From the NCBI GenBank assembly GCA_016218095.1, contig JACREV010000060.1, forward strand, positions 1-19,431: DNA of 19,431 nucleotides. Reading direction: 5' to 3'. Under the pieces are notes generated by a model, which worked only from the letters and a program-made list of their open reading frames with translations, was not told the origin of the DNA and searched no databases. Shown here piece after piece: positions 7,078-14,888 of the stretch. How positions within the stretch are numbered: the stretch's first letter is position 1; each line of letters begins with the position of its first letter. The DNA comes from Deltaproteobacteria bacterium (GTDB lineage: Bacteria > Desulfobacterota > GWC2-55-46). A program made the position numbers and the translations under genes.

Positions 7078-8478
7078 TTAGTGGTGCCCTCCCCCTTTCC
7101 TCATGGGGATGCCGATGTCCTCCTTGACCTCGTATATCGATACGCTCGGCCAGAGCTTTACGAAGAGGAGGAAGAGCATCGCGAAGAAGCAGAACGAACC
7201 GAGCGTCATAGATATCTCGACCCAGCTCGGGATGTAATCGTGCCACATGTACGGCAGGAACTTTCTCGGGAGCGAGGTCGTCAGTATCAGATACCGCTCA
7301 AGCCACATGCCGACGTTTATGCCGAGCGATACTACGACGCATGCAAGGATCGAGGTCCTGCACTTCTTGAATATGAAGAGGAGCGGCAGTATCGTGTTCG
7401 TGAAAATCATGAGCCAGAACATGTACGCGTACGGGGTCGTGAACATGCGGTAGATGAGCGTCTCGTTCTCGGGTGAGGTGTTGGCGTACCAGCCCGTGAA
7501 GACCTCTATGACATTTATGTACGACCAGAGGAGCGACATGACGAGGAGGAGCATGCCGAGCTTGTCGAAGTGGTTGAGCGTTATGTACTTCTCGAGCTTC
7601 ATCGCCTTCCTGAATATTATCATGAGGGTGACGATGCCAGCCGAGCCCGAGTATATGGCGCCGACGACGAAGTATGGGGCGAAGATGGTCTTTGCGAGCC
7701 CCGGCACCTTCGAGAGCGCGAAGTCCCAGGAGACGATCGAGTGGACCGAGACCGCGAGCGGTATGATGAAGACCGCGAAGAAGGTGTAGGCCTTAAATAG
7801 CCAGTGCCACTCTGAGTCAGTGCCCCTCCAGCCGAGGGCGAGCATCGAATATATCTGCTTCCTCCAGCCCGTGACCCTGTCGCGGACCGCGGCGAGGTCC
7901 GGGATAGACCCGAAGTAGAGGAATATCATGGATGACGTCGCGTAGGTGCTTATCGCGAAGACGTCGAACATGAGAGGCGACTGGAAGTTAAGCCAGAGCG
8001 ACCTCTGGTTCGGGTACGGCACAGTCCAGTAGAAGTTCCAGGGCCTGCCCATGTGGACGAATATGAAGACCGCGGCCGTAGCGACCGAGAAGAACGTCAT
8101 CGCCTCGGCGCTGCGGTAGATGGAGCGCCGCCACGGGGTCTTGGTGATGAACAATATAGCGGAGAGGAGCGTCCCGGAATGGCTTATGCCTATCCAGAAG
8201 ACGAAGTTCGTGAGGTATATCCCCCAGAAGTCCGGGGTATTGAGCCCCGTGACCCCCTGCCCTGTATATATCTGGTACGCCCAGGGGAGTATCCAGAAGG
8301 CGAGGAACCCCGAGACCGCCCCGGCGAGAGCGATATAGTACCACTTGCCCGTCTGGGTCATGGTCCTGACGACGTCGTCGTTGACCTCTTTGTAGGAGAT
8401 CCCGCCGCCGGTCGGGTAGCTTAAATCCCGGGACTTGAGCTCGCCGGTCTGGTAATCACTCGTGTGATGTGGTGCCAT
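7078..8478 (-). CDS. actC: Alternative complex III quinol-site membrane subunit ActC (NrfD-like)
   Basis: 466 residues, about ten transmembrane helices between a soluble N-terminal tail (1-45, MAPHHTSDYQTGELKSRDLS) and a His-ending tail (KGGGHH). Typical NrfD/PsrC features include FWIGISHSGTLLSAIL, MGRPWNFYW and the late GMWLERYLIL stretch. ActC receives electrons from bound quinol and lies next to the iron-sulfur subunit ActB; proton movement through this subunit has been proposed for the complex. The ATG overlaps the end of actB2 by 23 bp, indicating tight coupling. ActF is its paralogue in the same operon. Confidence 0.95.
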   Translation of the reverse strand: MAPHHTSDYQTGELKSRDLSYPTGGGISYKEVNDDVVRTMTQTGKWYYIALAGAVSGFLAFWILPWAYQIYTGQGVTGLNTPDFWGIYLTNFVFWIGISHSGTLLSAILFITKTPWRRSIYRSAEAMTFFSVATAAVFIFVHMGRPWNFYWTVPYPNQRSLWLNFQSPLMFDVFAISTYATSSMIFLYFGSIPDLAAVRDRVTGWRKQIYSMLALGWRGTDSEWHWLFKAYTFFAVFIIPLAVSVHSIVSWDFALSKVPGLAKTIFAPYFVVGAIYSGSAGIVTLMIIFRKAMKLEKYITLNHFDKLGMLLLVMSLLWSYINVIEVFTGWYANTSPENETLIYRMFTTPYAYMFWLMIFTNTILPLLFIFKKCRTSILACVVVSLGINVGMWLERYLILTTSLPRKFLPYMWHDYIPSWVEISMTLGSFCFFAMLFLLFVKLWPSVSIYEVKEDIGIPMRKGGGHH

Positions 8479-9235
8479 CGCCCATTACCCTTTTTAGGTA
8501 TATTACCGAAGGATCGGCATTGAGCTCCTCAAGGAGCCTATACCTCCTCGGGCTCTTCGCCAGTTTAGCTACTATGCTCTCGGGGTCCTGAAGGTCCCCG
8601 AAGTATATCGCGCCGGTGGGGCAGGACTGGGAGCAAGCGGGCTTTATGTCGCCGTCCTTTACGGGCTTCCCCTCGTCCTTTGCCTTGTCCTTTGCGGACC
8701 TTATCCTCTGTATGCAGAAGGTGCACTTCTCCATGACGCCCATCTCCCTTACGGAGACATCCGGGTTCAACTGCGCCTCGAGCGGCTTCGGCCACTTGTA
8801 GGTGAACCAGTTGAAACGGCGCACGTCGTAGGTGCAGTATGTCGCGCAGGTAAAGGTGCCGACGCACCTGTTGTAGACCTGGACGTTAAGGCCGTCCTGG
8901 TTGTGGTACGTGGCGTAGACTGGGCATCCTGTCTCGCAGGGCGCCTTCATGCATTGCTGGCACATGACCGGGATAAACTTCACCTTCACGTCCGGGTACT
9001 CGCCCTCTACATATCTCTCTATGCGGAGCCAGCTGAAGGCCCTGGACTTTGCGCAATCTTCCTTGCCGACTACAGGGAGGTTGTTCTCGGCGTAGCAGGC
9101 GACGACGCACGCCTCGCACCCGTTGCACTTGTCGAGATCTATGACCATCGTCCACTTGTGGTCGAGTTTCGTATAGTATCCGGGCTCCCTGTAGGACTTG
9201 AGCTTCCCGGCTATCCTTTCGAGGAATCCGCTCAC
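8456..9235 (-). CDS. actB2: Alternative complex III iron-sulfur subunit (ActB C-terminal half as separate gene)
   Basis: 259 residues, a PsrB/NrfC-like electron-transfer protein with four cluster sites. Site I is Cys37-40-43-47 (CNGCEACVVAC). Site II is Cys92-95-100-104. Site III has only three cysteines, 124-130-134 in CVGTFTCATYC, with Thr127 in place of the fourth ligand. Site IV is Cys171-174-201-205. This gives three 4Fe-4S clusters and one 3Fe-4S cluster, the set known for ActB. In Rhodothermus-type complexes it is fused to the molybdopterin-like half; here it is separate. Start choice: a TTG at 9244 would abut AAGGAGG (9251-9245) with no spacing, whereas GTG at 9235 sits 9 nt downstream of it, so the GTG is preferred. 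The gene then begins 1 nt after the actB1 stop. It overlaps actC by 23 bp. Confidence 0.94.
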   Translation of the reverse strand: MSGFLERIAGKLKSYREPGYYTKLDHKWTMVIDLDKCNGCEACVVACYAENNLPVVGKEDCAKSRAFSWLRIERYVEGEYPDVKVKFIPVMCQQCMKAPCETGCPVYATYHNQDGLNVQVYNRCVGTFTCATYCTYDVRRFNWFTYKWPKPLEAQLNPDVSVREMGVMEKCTFCIQRIRSAKDKAKDEGKPVKDGDIKPACSQSCPTGAIYFGDLQDPESIVAKLAKSPRRYRLLEELNADPSVIYLKRVMGDGTTSHE

Positions 9236-9236
9236 C

Positions 9237-11480
9237 TTAGACAACCTCCTTCTTCATCCTCTTGAACTCCGCCGGGGAGACGGTCTGGACGATGCCTCTT
9301 CCGAGCTCCTTTGTCGAGCCCTCCATCTTGACCAACCGCTCGCCCGAGCCCCCGCGGGTAATGCGGACGCGCGTGGAGTTGAGCGCGGCCTCTCCGGACC
9401 TCGGGTCTTCCTTATAAGGGAGTATTTCTATGGGGTTCGCCCCCCTGCCCTTGGCGTACCTGCCGTAGTGGCTGTGCCCCTGCCCTATAGGCACGGCAAC
9501 GGTATCGGGCCTTATGCCGGGATACAGGTAGACCGGGGCGCTGATCTTGCCGTATGGAGACTCGACGTTCACGACATCGCCTTCCTTAAGTCCGAGGGAG
9601 GCGGCTGTCTTGGGGTTCACCTCGACCCATGTGCCCCATACGACCGAGGTCATCGGGTCCGGCAGCTCCTGGAGCCAGGGCAGGTTCGCGCCCCTGCCGT
9701 CCAGGTACGCGGTCTGCGCGTAGGGGATGAGGTAGAAGGGGTATTGACCTTCCTCTCCTTCAAATCTGGCGGGCCCTCCTGTCAGGTGTTCGGATGCACG
9801 GGCGGAAACAGTCGCGGTTCTCTTTCGCGGAGGGCCCCACCAGCCGCCATTCTGAAGCGTCTTGTTCCAAAAATCTTCAAAGCCGAGCGTGCCTGCGGCC
9901 ATCTCGCGGTTACGGGAATAGAGCTCTTTCCACGAGGATTTAAGGTACTCGGCAAAATTCGGAGCGGTTATTTTCGATGCGGCATTGCCGCCGACTGCCT
10001 TTGCGAGCTCGATGAATATGTCGCCAAGGGACTTCGTGTCGAATACCGGGCCTACGGCAGGCTGTATGATGGAGGCGACGGGCGCGGCTACTCCCGGGTC
10101 CGGGAAGTCGTCTCCCCAGTCCTCGAGCGAGGTGTGCGCCGGGAGAATGAGATCGGCTTGCGCCGTCGTCTCGTCCATGAAGCTTCCGAAGGAGGCTATG
10201 AACGGGACCTTCGAGAGCGCCTCTTCGAGTTTGGCCGCCTTCGGGGTCGTGAATACCGGGTTCGCGCCGTAGACGATGAGCGTCTTTACCTTGTCCGCGT
10301 TCATTGCGGCGATGAGCGTCGATATCCTCCTGCCGAAGTCGATCTTCTTTCCGCCGCCGAGGTCGTCTCCGTTAGGCATTACGCCGCCGGCTATGCCGAT
10401 GTTTCCGGCGACCTGGTTCAATATGTTTACGGCAATCGCCCCTGCTATGCCGTTTTCGTAAGATGAGACGGAATCGCCGGCGATCGCCAAAGACGGCCTC
10501 GTGCGGGCGAACTCTACGGCTATCGCCTCTATCCTTTCAGCGGATACGTCGCAAATGGAGGCCACGTCCTTTGCCTTGTACCTGGAGAGGACCCCCCTCC
10601 AGGCTGCCCCGTCCCTCGCAAGGCCTTTCTCAACTATCGTATTCGCTATGGCGAGCGCGAGGAGCGCTTCGGTCCCGGGCTTTGCCGGCACCCACTCGTC
10701 CGCGTTCGCGCCCGTAAGGGAGAGCCTCGGCTCCACCTGTACGAGCTTTCCTCTCTCTCCCGCTCCCTGGCGCATCTTGCCGTAGCCGTTCGAGTAGTTT
10801 ACCGGAGAGACCCAGGTGGAAGAGAAGTCCGCCCCAAAGGAGAGGAGGTACTTGGTGTTCTCTATGTCGTAATGGGGAACTGAAGCCGACCCCATCGTGG
10901 AGAGGTTGGCGAACGCGAGGTTCTTCCTCTGGAAGAGCCCGTAATGTGCGTAGTTAGAGGAGCCGAAGGCCGAGGCAAAATCTCTGACGAGCTTGTCGAT
11001 CGTGCCGCTCAAAGGCTGGGTGAGGAGGTGGAGCTTATCGGCATCGTTCTTTGATTTAAGCTCAGTAAGGTTCCCGGCGAGCGTCTTTAACGCCTCGTCC
11101 CAGGTTATCTCGGTGTACTCGCCGGAGCCTCTCGGCCCCTTCCGCTTAAGCGGCTTCGTTATCCTGTCCGGGTTATATAAGGCCTGTACGCTCGACTGCC
11201 CCATGGCGCAGAGCCCGCCCCTGTTGACCGGATGGTCGGGGTTGCCCTCTATCTTTTTCGCGCGCCCCTCCATGACCCTGACGAGCGTGCCGCACCCCGC
11301 GCCGCACTGCGTGCAGGCCGAGGCGTACCATGTCGCTACCCCGGGGACTATGTCCTCGGGCGGGATGAGGTACGGGATGAGTTTTGCGCCGGGGGGCTTG
11401 GATACCTTCCCGAGGACGAACCCGGCCCCGGCCCCCACGCCGCCTATCCCGATAAATTTTAGAAAGTCTCTACGCTTCAT
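9237..11480 (-). CDS. actB1: Alternative complex III molybdopterin-oxidoreductase-like subunit (ActB N-terminal half as separate gene)
   Basis: 747 residues of the molybdopterin oxidoreductase fold. A twin-arginine signal, MKRRDFLKFIG, is followed by a Gly-rich hydrophobic segment, so the folded protein would be exported to the periplasm. A cysteine set follows: Cys56, 59, 63 and 91 (CTQCGAGCG, then GGLCAMGQ), the pattern of a 4Fe-4S site in active relatives. The C-terminal part resembles the cofactor cap domain (VWGTWVEVNPKTAASLGLKEGD; VPIGQGHSHYGRYAKGRGANP). In known alternative complex III this half binds no molybdopterin and serves as scaffold and docking surface; whether the cysteines here hold a cluster is open. 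It lies between actA (20-nt gap) and actB2 (1-nt gap). Confidence 0.93.
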   Translation of the reverse strand: MKRRDFLKFIGIGGVGAGAGFVLGKVSKPPGAKLIPYLIPPEDIVPGVATWYASACTQCGAGCGTLVRVMEGRAKKIEGNPDHPVNRGGLCAMGQSSVQALYNPDRITKPLKRKGPRGSGEYTEITWDEALKTLAGNLTELKSKNDADKLHLLTQPLSGTIDKLVRDFASAFGSSNYAHYGLFQRKNLAFANLSTMGSASVPHYDIENTKYLLSFGADFSSTWVSPVNYSNGYGKMRQGAGERGKLVQVEPRLSLTGANADEWVPAKPGTEALLALAIANTIVEKGLARDGAAWRGVLSRYKAKDVASICDVSAERIEAIAVEFARTRPSLAIAGDSVSSYENGIAGAIAVNILNQVAGNIGIAGGVMPNGDDLGGGKKIDFGRRISTLIAAMNADKVKTLIVYGANPVFTTPKAAKLEEALSKVPFIASFGSFMDETTAQADLILPAHTSLEDWGDDFPDPGVAAPVASIIQPAVGPVFDTKSLGDIFIELAKAVGGNAASKITAPNFAEYLKSSWKELYSRNREMAAGTLGFEDFWNKTLQNGGWWGPPRKRTATVSARASEHLTGGPARFEGEEGQYPFYLIPYAQTAYLDGRGANLPWLQELPDPMTSVVWGTWVEVNPKTAASLGLKEGDVVNVESPYGKISAPVYLYPGIRPDTVAVPIGQGHSHYGRYAKGRGANPIEILPYKEDPRSGEAALNSTRVRITRGGSGERLVKMEGSTKELGRGIVQTVSPAEFKRMKKEVV

Positions 11481-11500
11481 AGCTCTGTATTTTCCTATAG

Positions 11501-12007
11501 CTACTTATGGCAGGTCCAGCAGTCGCTGCCGTTTTTGACTTCCTTCTTCGAGTGACAGCTAAGACACCAGCCCATCTGAAGCGACGACACCTTCTCTATC
11601 CTCGCCATCGAGGCGACGTCGCCGTGGCAGTTCTTGCAGTCGAGCCCCGCCCTCACGTGCCTCTTGTGCGGGAAGTAGACGTGGTCCGGGAGGTTATAGA
11701 CCTTGACCCACGGTATCGGCTCCTTCTTGTCCCAGTAGGAGGCGACCTTCTGTATCTCCGGGGAATCGGTCTTTATGATCTGGTGGCAACCCATGCACCT
11801 CTTCACATTCGGCACGCCCGAGACCCTCGACCTCTCGGCGTAGATGTGGCAGTACTGGCACGGTATCTGGTTGTCGCCTGCGTGTATCTTGTGGCTGAAG
11901 TTAATAGGCTGAACGGGGGCCCTGTCGGAGAAGAACTGGTAGTTGACGAAATAACCTATTATAAAGGCGATGCCACCGACGACGGCGTATAAAATGAGCT
12001 TTTTCAT
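11501..12007 (-). CDS. actA: Alternative complex III pentaheme cytochrome c subunit ActA
   Basis: 168 residues. One N-terminal membrane helix (about 3-26) acts as uncleaved anchor, followed by a periplasmic domain with five heme motifs: CQYCH 50-54, CMGCH 71-75, CKNCH 124-128, CLSCH 148-152 and CWTCH 163-167. Additional histidines (NFSHKIH, FPHKRH) are placed as distal axial ligands, as in cytochrome c7-type folds. Five hemes plus an N-terminal anchor match ActA, which relays electrons from the ActB clusters towards ActE and the outside acceptor. It is the first gene of the operon. Its ATG lacks a strong ribosome binding site (AAGGGCG lies about 12 nt upstream). The leader is about 300 nt long and contains a perfect inverted repeat. 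Confidence 0.95.
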   Translation of the reverse strand: MKKLILYAVVGGIAFIIGYFVNYQFFSDRAPVQPINFSHKIHAGDNQIPCQYCHIYAERSRVSGVPNVKRCMGCHQIIKTDSPEIQKVASYWDKKEPIPWVKVYNLPDHVYFPHKRHVRAGLDCKNCHGDVASMARIEKVSSLQMGWCLSCHSKKEVKNGSDCWTCHK

Positions 12008-12314
12008 TTAGGAGATAACGCCCTTGCCTTCGTTTTATTATTCTATAGAAGCGATTGTTTGCTGCAGGCGGCCCGACCCTTCATAAAGCGCTCCACGGCC
12101 TATATAAGCCGCCTTCACGCCCGCCTTGCCCAAGGAAAGACTCTTTCGCACGCTCCGCATATCCGTCTTACATTCAACTGGCGGTTGCAGGGACCGGAAC
12201 CATGCCGCGGGTGAAAACACACCTTGTTTTCACCGATACTCTCTCAGAAGGACAGCGCAGAATGCCAGGGATTAGAATACGATTAATATAAAAATTGGAA
12301 CTCGGTGCTGGGAT
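12008..12314 (-). other. Long leader of the act operon
   Basis: About 300 nt between the predicted transcription start (near 12308) and actA. It contains the 25-bp inverted repeat at 12210-12234 and no recognised riboswitch or convincing upstream reading frame. A 60-codon minus frame (12220-12038) has an unremarkable composition and no ribosome site, so it is not called as a gene. Confidence 0.45.
12210..12234. promoter_or_regulatory. Perfect inverted repeat in the act leader (candidate operator or RNA hairpin)
   Basis: Half-sites GGTGAAAACA (12210-12219) and TGTTTTCACC (12225-12234) are exact reverse complements around the 5-nt spacer CACCT. The site lies about 75-100 bp downstream of the act transcription start and about 205 bp before actA. 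It could bind a dimeric regulator as a roadblock operator, or form an RNA hairpin; no U tract follows in the transcript direction, so it is not a terminator. It does not match the CRP/FNR pattern well. Confidence 0.6.
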
Positions 12315-12341
12315 ATTATACCAGGTACTTTCCCTTGTCAA
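12315..12341 (-). promoter_or_regulatory. act operon promoter
   Basis: Reading on the minus strand: TTGACA (12341-12336), 15-nt spacer, TATAAT (12320-12315), with TG one base upstream of the -10 (extended -10, TGGTATAAT). Both hexamers are perfect. The spacer is shorter than usual, which the extended -10 may offset. Transcription is expected to start near 12308. Confidence 0.8.
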
Positions 12342-12464
12342 GGGTTTTTTGGCGTCGATCTACGGCCCCCTGATTTGGCCGGATTTCGGCTCTGTTTCCT
12401 CTATGAAACCGCGCGTCGCAGAGGTCAGGCAAGGTCTTTTTTCACGCGGGCCTCTCTCTCTGTG

Positions 12465-12473
12465 TGCTATAAT
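12465..12473 (+). promoter_or_regulatory. Extended -10 promoter of rqcH
   Basis: TGCTATAAT: perfect TATAAT at 12468-12473 with TG at 12465-12466. No good -35 lies at usual spacing. The predicted start is near 12480, only a few bases before the ATG at 12483, and no Shine-Dalgarno is present, so the mRNA would be leaderless or nearly so. Confidence 0.6.
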
Positions 12474-12482
12474 CCGTTTCCA

Positions 12483-13910
12483 ATGGGGCCATTACTGCTT
12501 GAACAGATAACGAGAGAGCTAAATGGATTATTGAAGGACGGCATCGTGTCCAGGATACACGAGCCGGACGAGAGGACCCTTGTATTCAAGGTCTTTACGC
12601 GGGGCAAGACCGAGGAGCTCGTCATCTCCGCGCACCCGAGGTTTTCGAGGATACACCTCTCCTCGCGCGAGTTCATAAACCCGGAAGTACCACCGAGGTT
12701 CGCGGCTTACTTAAGGAGCAGGATACTGAACGCGCGCATAGAATCCTTCGAGCAGGCAAAAGGCGAGAGGATCGTCCGCATAAGGCTCATCAAGAAAATA
12801 GACGGGGAGTGGTCGGCGTTCGGACTCATCATTGAGCTTACGGGCAAATCGAGCAATATTATTTTATGCGACGCCGAGGGTGTCGTGCTGGACGCGCTCA
12901 GACACTTCGCCCCGGGCTCGGCGCGAGAAGTATGCCCCGGTGTGGCGCTCCCCCCCCTTCCCCCGCCTCCTCCCATGAAAGAGGAGCCGATCGAAAAAAA
13001 AGATGACGAGACCTGGAACGAGGCCGCGGATAAATTCTACTCGGCTCTCCTCGACGAGGAAGGACTCACCCTTGAGAAGAACCGCTTGAGGCGCGTCATA
13101 ACAGAGGCCGTCAAGAAGGCGGAGCGCAAACTCAAAAACCTCAAAGGGGACGAGTCCCGCGCAGGGGAGGGCCTTCAATACGAGAGACTCGGAGAGATAC
13201 TCGCGTCCAACTACAACAAGCTCAAGCGCGGGATGAAGGAGATAGAGGCAGACGACTACACGGTCCACCCGCCTGGGAAGGTCGTGATACGGCTCGATGA
13301 GAAGCTCGGGCCAAAGGAGAACCTCGAAAAACTCTTCAAGAGGGCGAAGAGGGCGAAGACCGCGCTCTCCCTTTTAAGGGGCAGGATACCAGAGGTCGAA
13401 AAAGAGCTTGAGTACCTGGCCTCACTCATGTATGAATGGGAGTCCATAGAGACGAAGGGGGACTTATCCGAGCTTAAAGACGAGCTTATGAAGGAAGGAT
13501 ATATAAAGGAGAAGGGGGTCGCCGCGCCCAAGGAAGAGGAGAGGGCGACACCCGTAAGGAGATACACCTCGACCGATGGCTTCGAGATACTCTGCGGCAA
13601 GTCCGGCGCGGGAAACGACCTCATAGTAAAGGAGTACGCAAAAGACGAGGACATCTGGTTCCACGCGGCGAAGATCCCCGGCTCGCACGTCCTCATAAAG
13701 ACCGCGGGGAGGGCGAAGGAACTCACCAAAAAGACGATAGAGGAGGCCGCCTCGATCTGTGCCTACCACTCCAAGGCGCGGGAAGCCGGCAAGGTCGAGG
13801 TAATATACACGGAGGCGCGGAACGTCAAAAAACCCCGTGGGGCGAAGCCCGGTATGGTGACGGTCAGGGAGTACAAGTCGATAGTTGTCAGGCCGAGGGC
13901 GGAGGTTTAG
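12483..13910 (+). CDS. rqcH: NFACT / RqcH family ribosome quality-control protein, short form
   Basis: 475 residues. The NFACT-N domain (about 1-150) shows SAHPRFSRIHLS, PPRFAAYLRSRI and ELTGKSSNIILCDAEG. A Pro-rich hinge (PPLPPPPP, about 157-164) and a charged coiled-coil middle (about 175-350) follow. The NFACT-R domain (about 370-470) shows GKSGAGNDLIVKEYAKDEDIWFHAAKIPGSHV and EAASICAYHSKAREAGKVEVIYTEARNV. RqcH binds obstructed 50S subunits carrying peptidyl-tRNA and adds C-terminal alanine tails that mark stalled chains. The HhH module present in longer forms such as the B. subtilis protein (about 570 residues) appears absent. The conserved Asp-Arg pair needed for tRNA recruitment is Glu95-Arg96 here. 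The chosen ATG begins the family-typical N terminus (LLLEQITRELNGLLKDG); upstream in-frame codons are judged non-coding. Confidence 0.9.
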   Translation: MGPLLLEQITRELNGLLKDGIVSRIHEPDERTLVFKVFTRGKTEELVISAHPRFSRIHLSSREFINPEVPPRFAAYLRSRILNARIESFEQAKGERIVRIRLIKKIDGEWSAFGLIIELTGKSSNIILCDAEGVVLDALRHFAPGSAREVCPGVALPPLPPPPPMKEEPIEKKDDETWNEAADKFYSALLDEEGLTLEKNRLRRVITEAVKKAERKLKNLKGDESRAGEGLQYERLGEILASNYNKLKRGMKEIEADDYTVHPPGKVVIRLDEKLGPKENLEKLFKRAKRAKTALSLLRGRIPEVEKELEYLASLMYEWESIETKGDLSELKDELMKEGYIKEKGVAAPKEEERATPVRRYTSTDGFEILCGKSGAGNDLIVKEYAKDEDIWFHAAKIPGSHVLIKTAGRAKELTKKTIEEAASICAYHSKAREAGKVEVIYTEARNVKKPRGAKPGMVTVREYKSIVVRPRAEV

Positions 13911-13961
13911 CGGGATGGCGCGTCTGGAGCTTTTGAGAATCTAATAAACTTTCTACTAAAT

Positions 13962-14537
13962 ATGAAAAAGAGATTTTGCAAGCTTCTCTATATTTTCATC
14001 TCCGTTACTCTGTATTTTTTCAATGCAGACGCGAATGCCGAGATGCCGCGAGTTGCTGATATATCGGTATCAGGGATATTCCTGAGCAATCCCGAAAGTA
14101 CAAAAAAATCCTTTGGTATGTCGCCTGATTTCCGTGAGTCAAGCGATGATTTCCCGACCGTCCAGGTATGCAATTCTGATAAAACCGAGATACTGACCCT
14201 TGTATTCCATTACGGAGATGTATTTGACAGCGTAAGCGAGTTTCGTTTAATGCGCGCCGCAAACCCGCCTTCCGACTGCTTGCAATTAACAGAAAGGCTA
14301 GAGCATTTCATAACCGGAAAAGGGGTACATCTGGGGATTTCAAAAAAAGAGCTCGTAGAGATATTGGGCGAAGGGTTTACTGAACAGAACCAAACTGATC
14401 AAATGATAATCCGATACAGGATCGAAGATGGCCAATCAGGTTTTCTGCGTAAATACAATCTCCCAATATATTACGGCACATATTCCTTCAAAGGTGGCGA
14501 ATTGGTCAAAGCCGAATTTGGCTTTGTATATCCATAG
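13962..14537 (+). CDS. Exported protein of unknown function, AT-rich
   Basis: 191 residues, not recognised. It has a clear signal peptide (basic MKKRFCK, hydrophobic core, cleavage near ADANA). The C-terminal part (about 118-190: VHLGISKKELVEILGEGFTE, a Tyr-rich strand, then FKGGELVKAEFGFVYP) resembles the two-helix, three-strand layout of small SmpA/BamE-like and related envelope proteins; this is a shape argument only. Two cysteines in the mature protein (CNSDK; DCLQL) may form a disulfide. The base composition is clearly lower in GC (about 40-47% in sampled lines) than flanking genes, suggesting recent acquisition or relaxed selection. No ribosome binding site is visible before the ATG. 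It lies 51 bp after rqcH. Confidence 0.75.
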   Translation: MKKRFCKLLYIFISVTLYFFNADANAEMPRVADISVSGIFLSNPESTKKSFGMSPDFRESSDDFPTVQVCNSDKTEILTLVFHYGDVFDSVSEFRLMRAANPPSDCLQLTERLEHFITGKGVHLGISKKELVEILGEGFTEQNQTDQMIIRYRIEDGQSGFLRKYNLPIYYGTYSFKGGELVKAEFGFVYP

Positions 14538-14555
14538 CACGGCTGAGAAAAAAGC

Positions 14556-14888
14556 ATGTCCATCGGGATACTCATCATAATCCTCCTCGGTGCGGTTATA
14601 GGGTTCCCGCCCATATTCCTCTATTTCGATATAAAGGTAAGATGCGGTCCGATCGAACACCTATTCCTACGCGGACTCTTAGGCGGGCTCGTCATATGGC
14701 TCGCAATCGCCTGCGTCCTCCTTATAGACGGAAAGTCCGGGGCATTGGGGGTACTCTCGGGCGAGGGCGGGATAATATTCCTCCTGCTCTTCCCTTTCTC
14801 ACTCATCGGCTTCCTCTCAAGCGGGGTCTTCCTCGCCTGGCTGTACCGGGGGAGAAATAAGCCGCTCCTGTTCAAAAAAGGGACATGA
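14556..14888 (+). CDS. Small integral membrane protein of unknown function
   Basis: 110 residues with three predicted membrane helices (about 3-24, 38-57 and 70-96) and a basic C-terminal tail (RGRNKPLLFKKGT) that would face the cytoplasm. No family recognised. Its stop overlaps the next start by 4 bp (ATGA), so it is translationally coupled to the following gene and the two probably act together at the inner membrane. GC returns to the level of the core genes here, unlike the upstream neighbour. Confidence 0.7.
   Translation: MSIGILIIILLGAVIGFPPIFLYFDIKVRCGPIEHLFLRGLLGGLVIWLAIACVLLIDGKSGALGVLSGEGGIIFLLLFPFSLIGFLSSGVFLAWLYRGRNKPLLFKKGT

Noticed and set aside
9236..9244. TTG start for actB2 at 9244
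   Set aside because: It would touch the AAGGAGG with no spacing; the GTG at 9235 has a 9-nt spacer.
12020..12060. Possible second act promoter (TAGAAT near 12046) close to actA
   Set aside because: The -35 at proper spacing (CCTGCA) matches only three of six positions.
12038..12220. 60-codon minus-strand frame in the act leader
   Set aside because: No ribosome site, no recognisable motif and it spans the leader inverted-repeat flank; treated as untranslated.
12375..12482. 36-residue N-terminal extension of RqcH
   Set aside because: The family N terminus begins at the ATG at 12483, and the -10 promoter lies inside the would-be extension.
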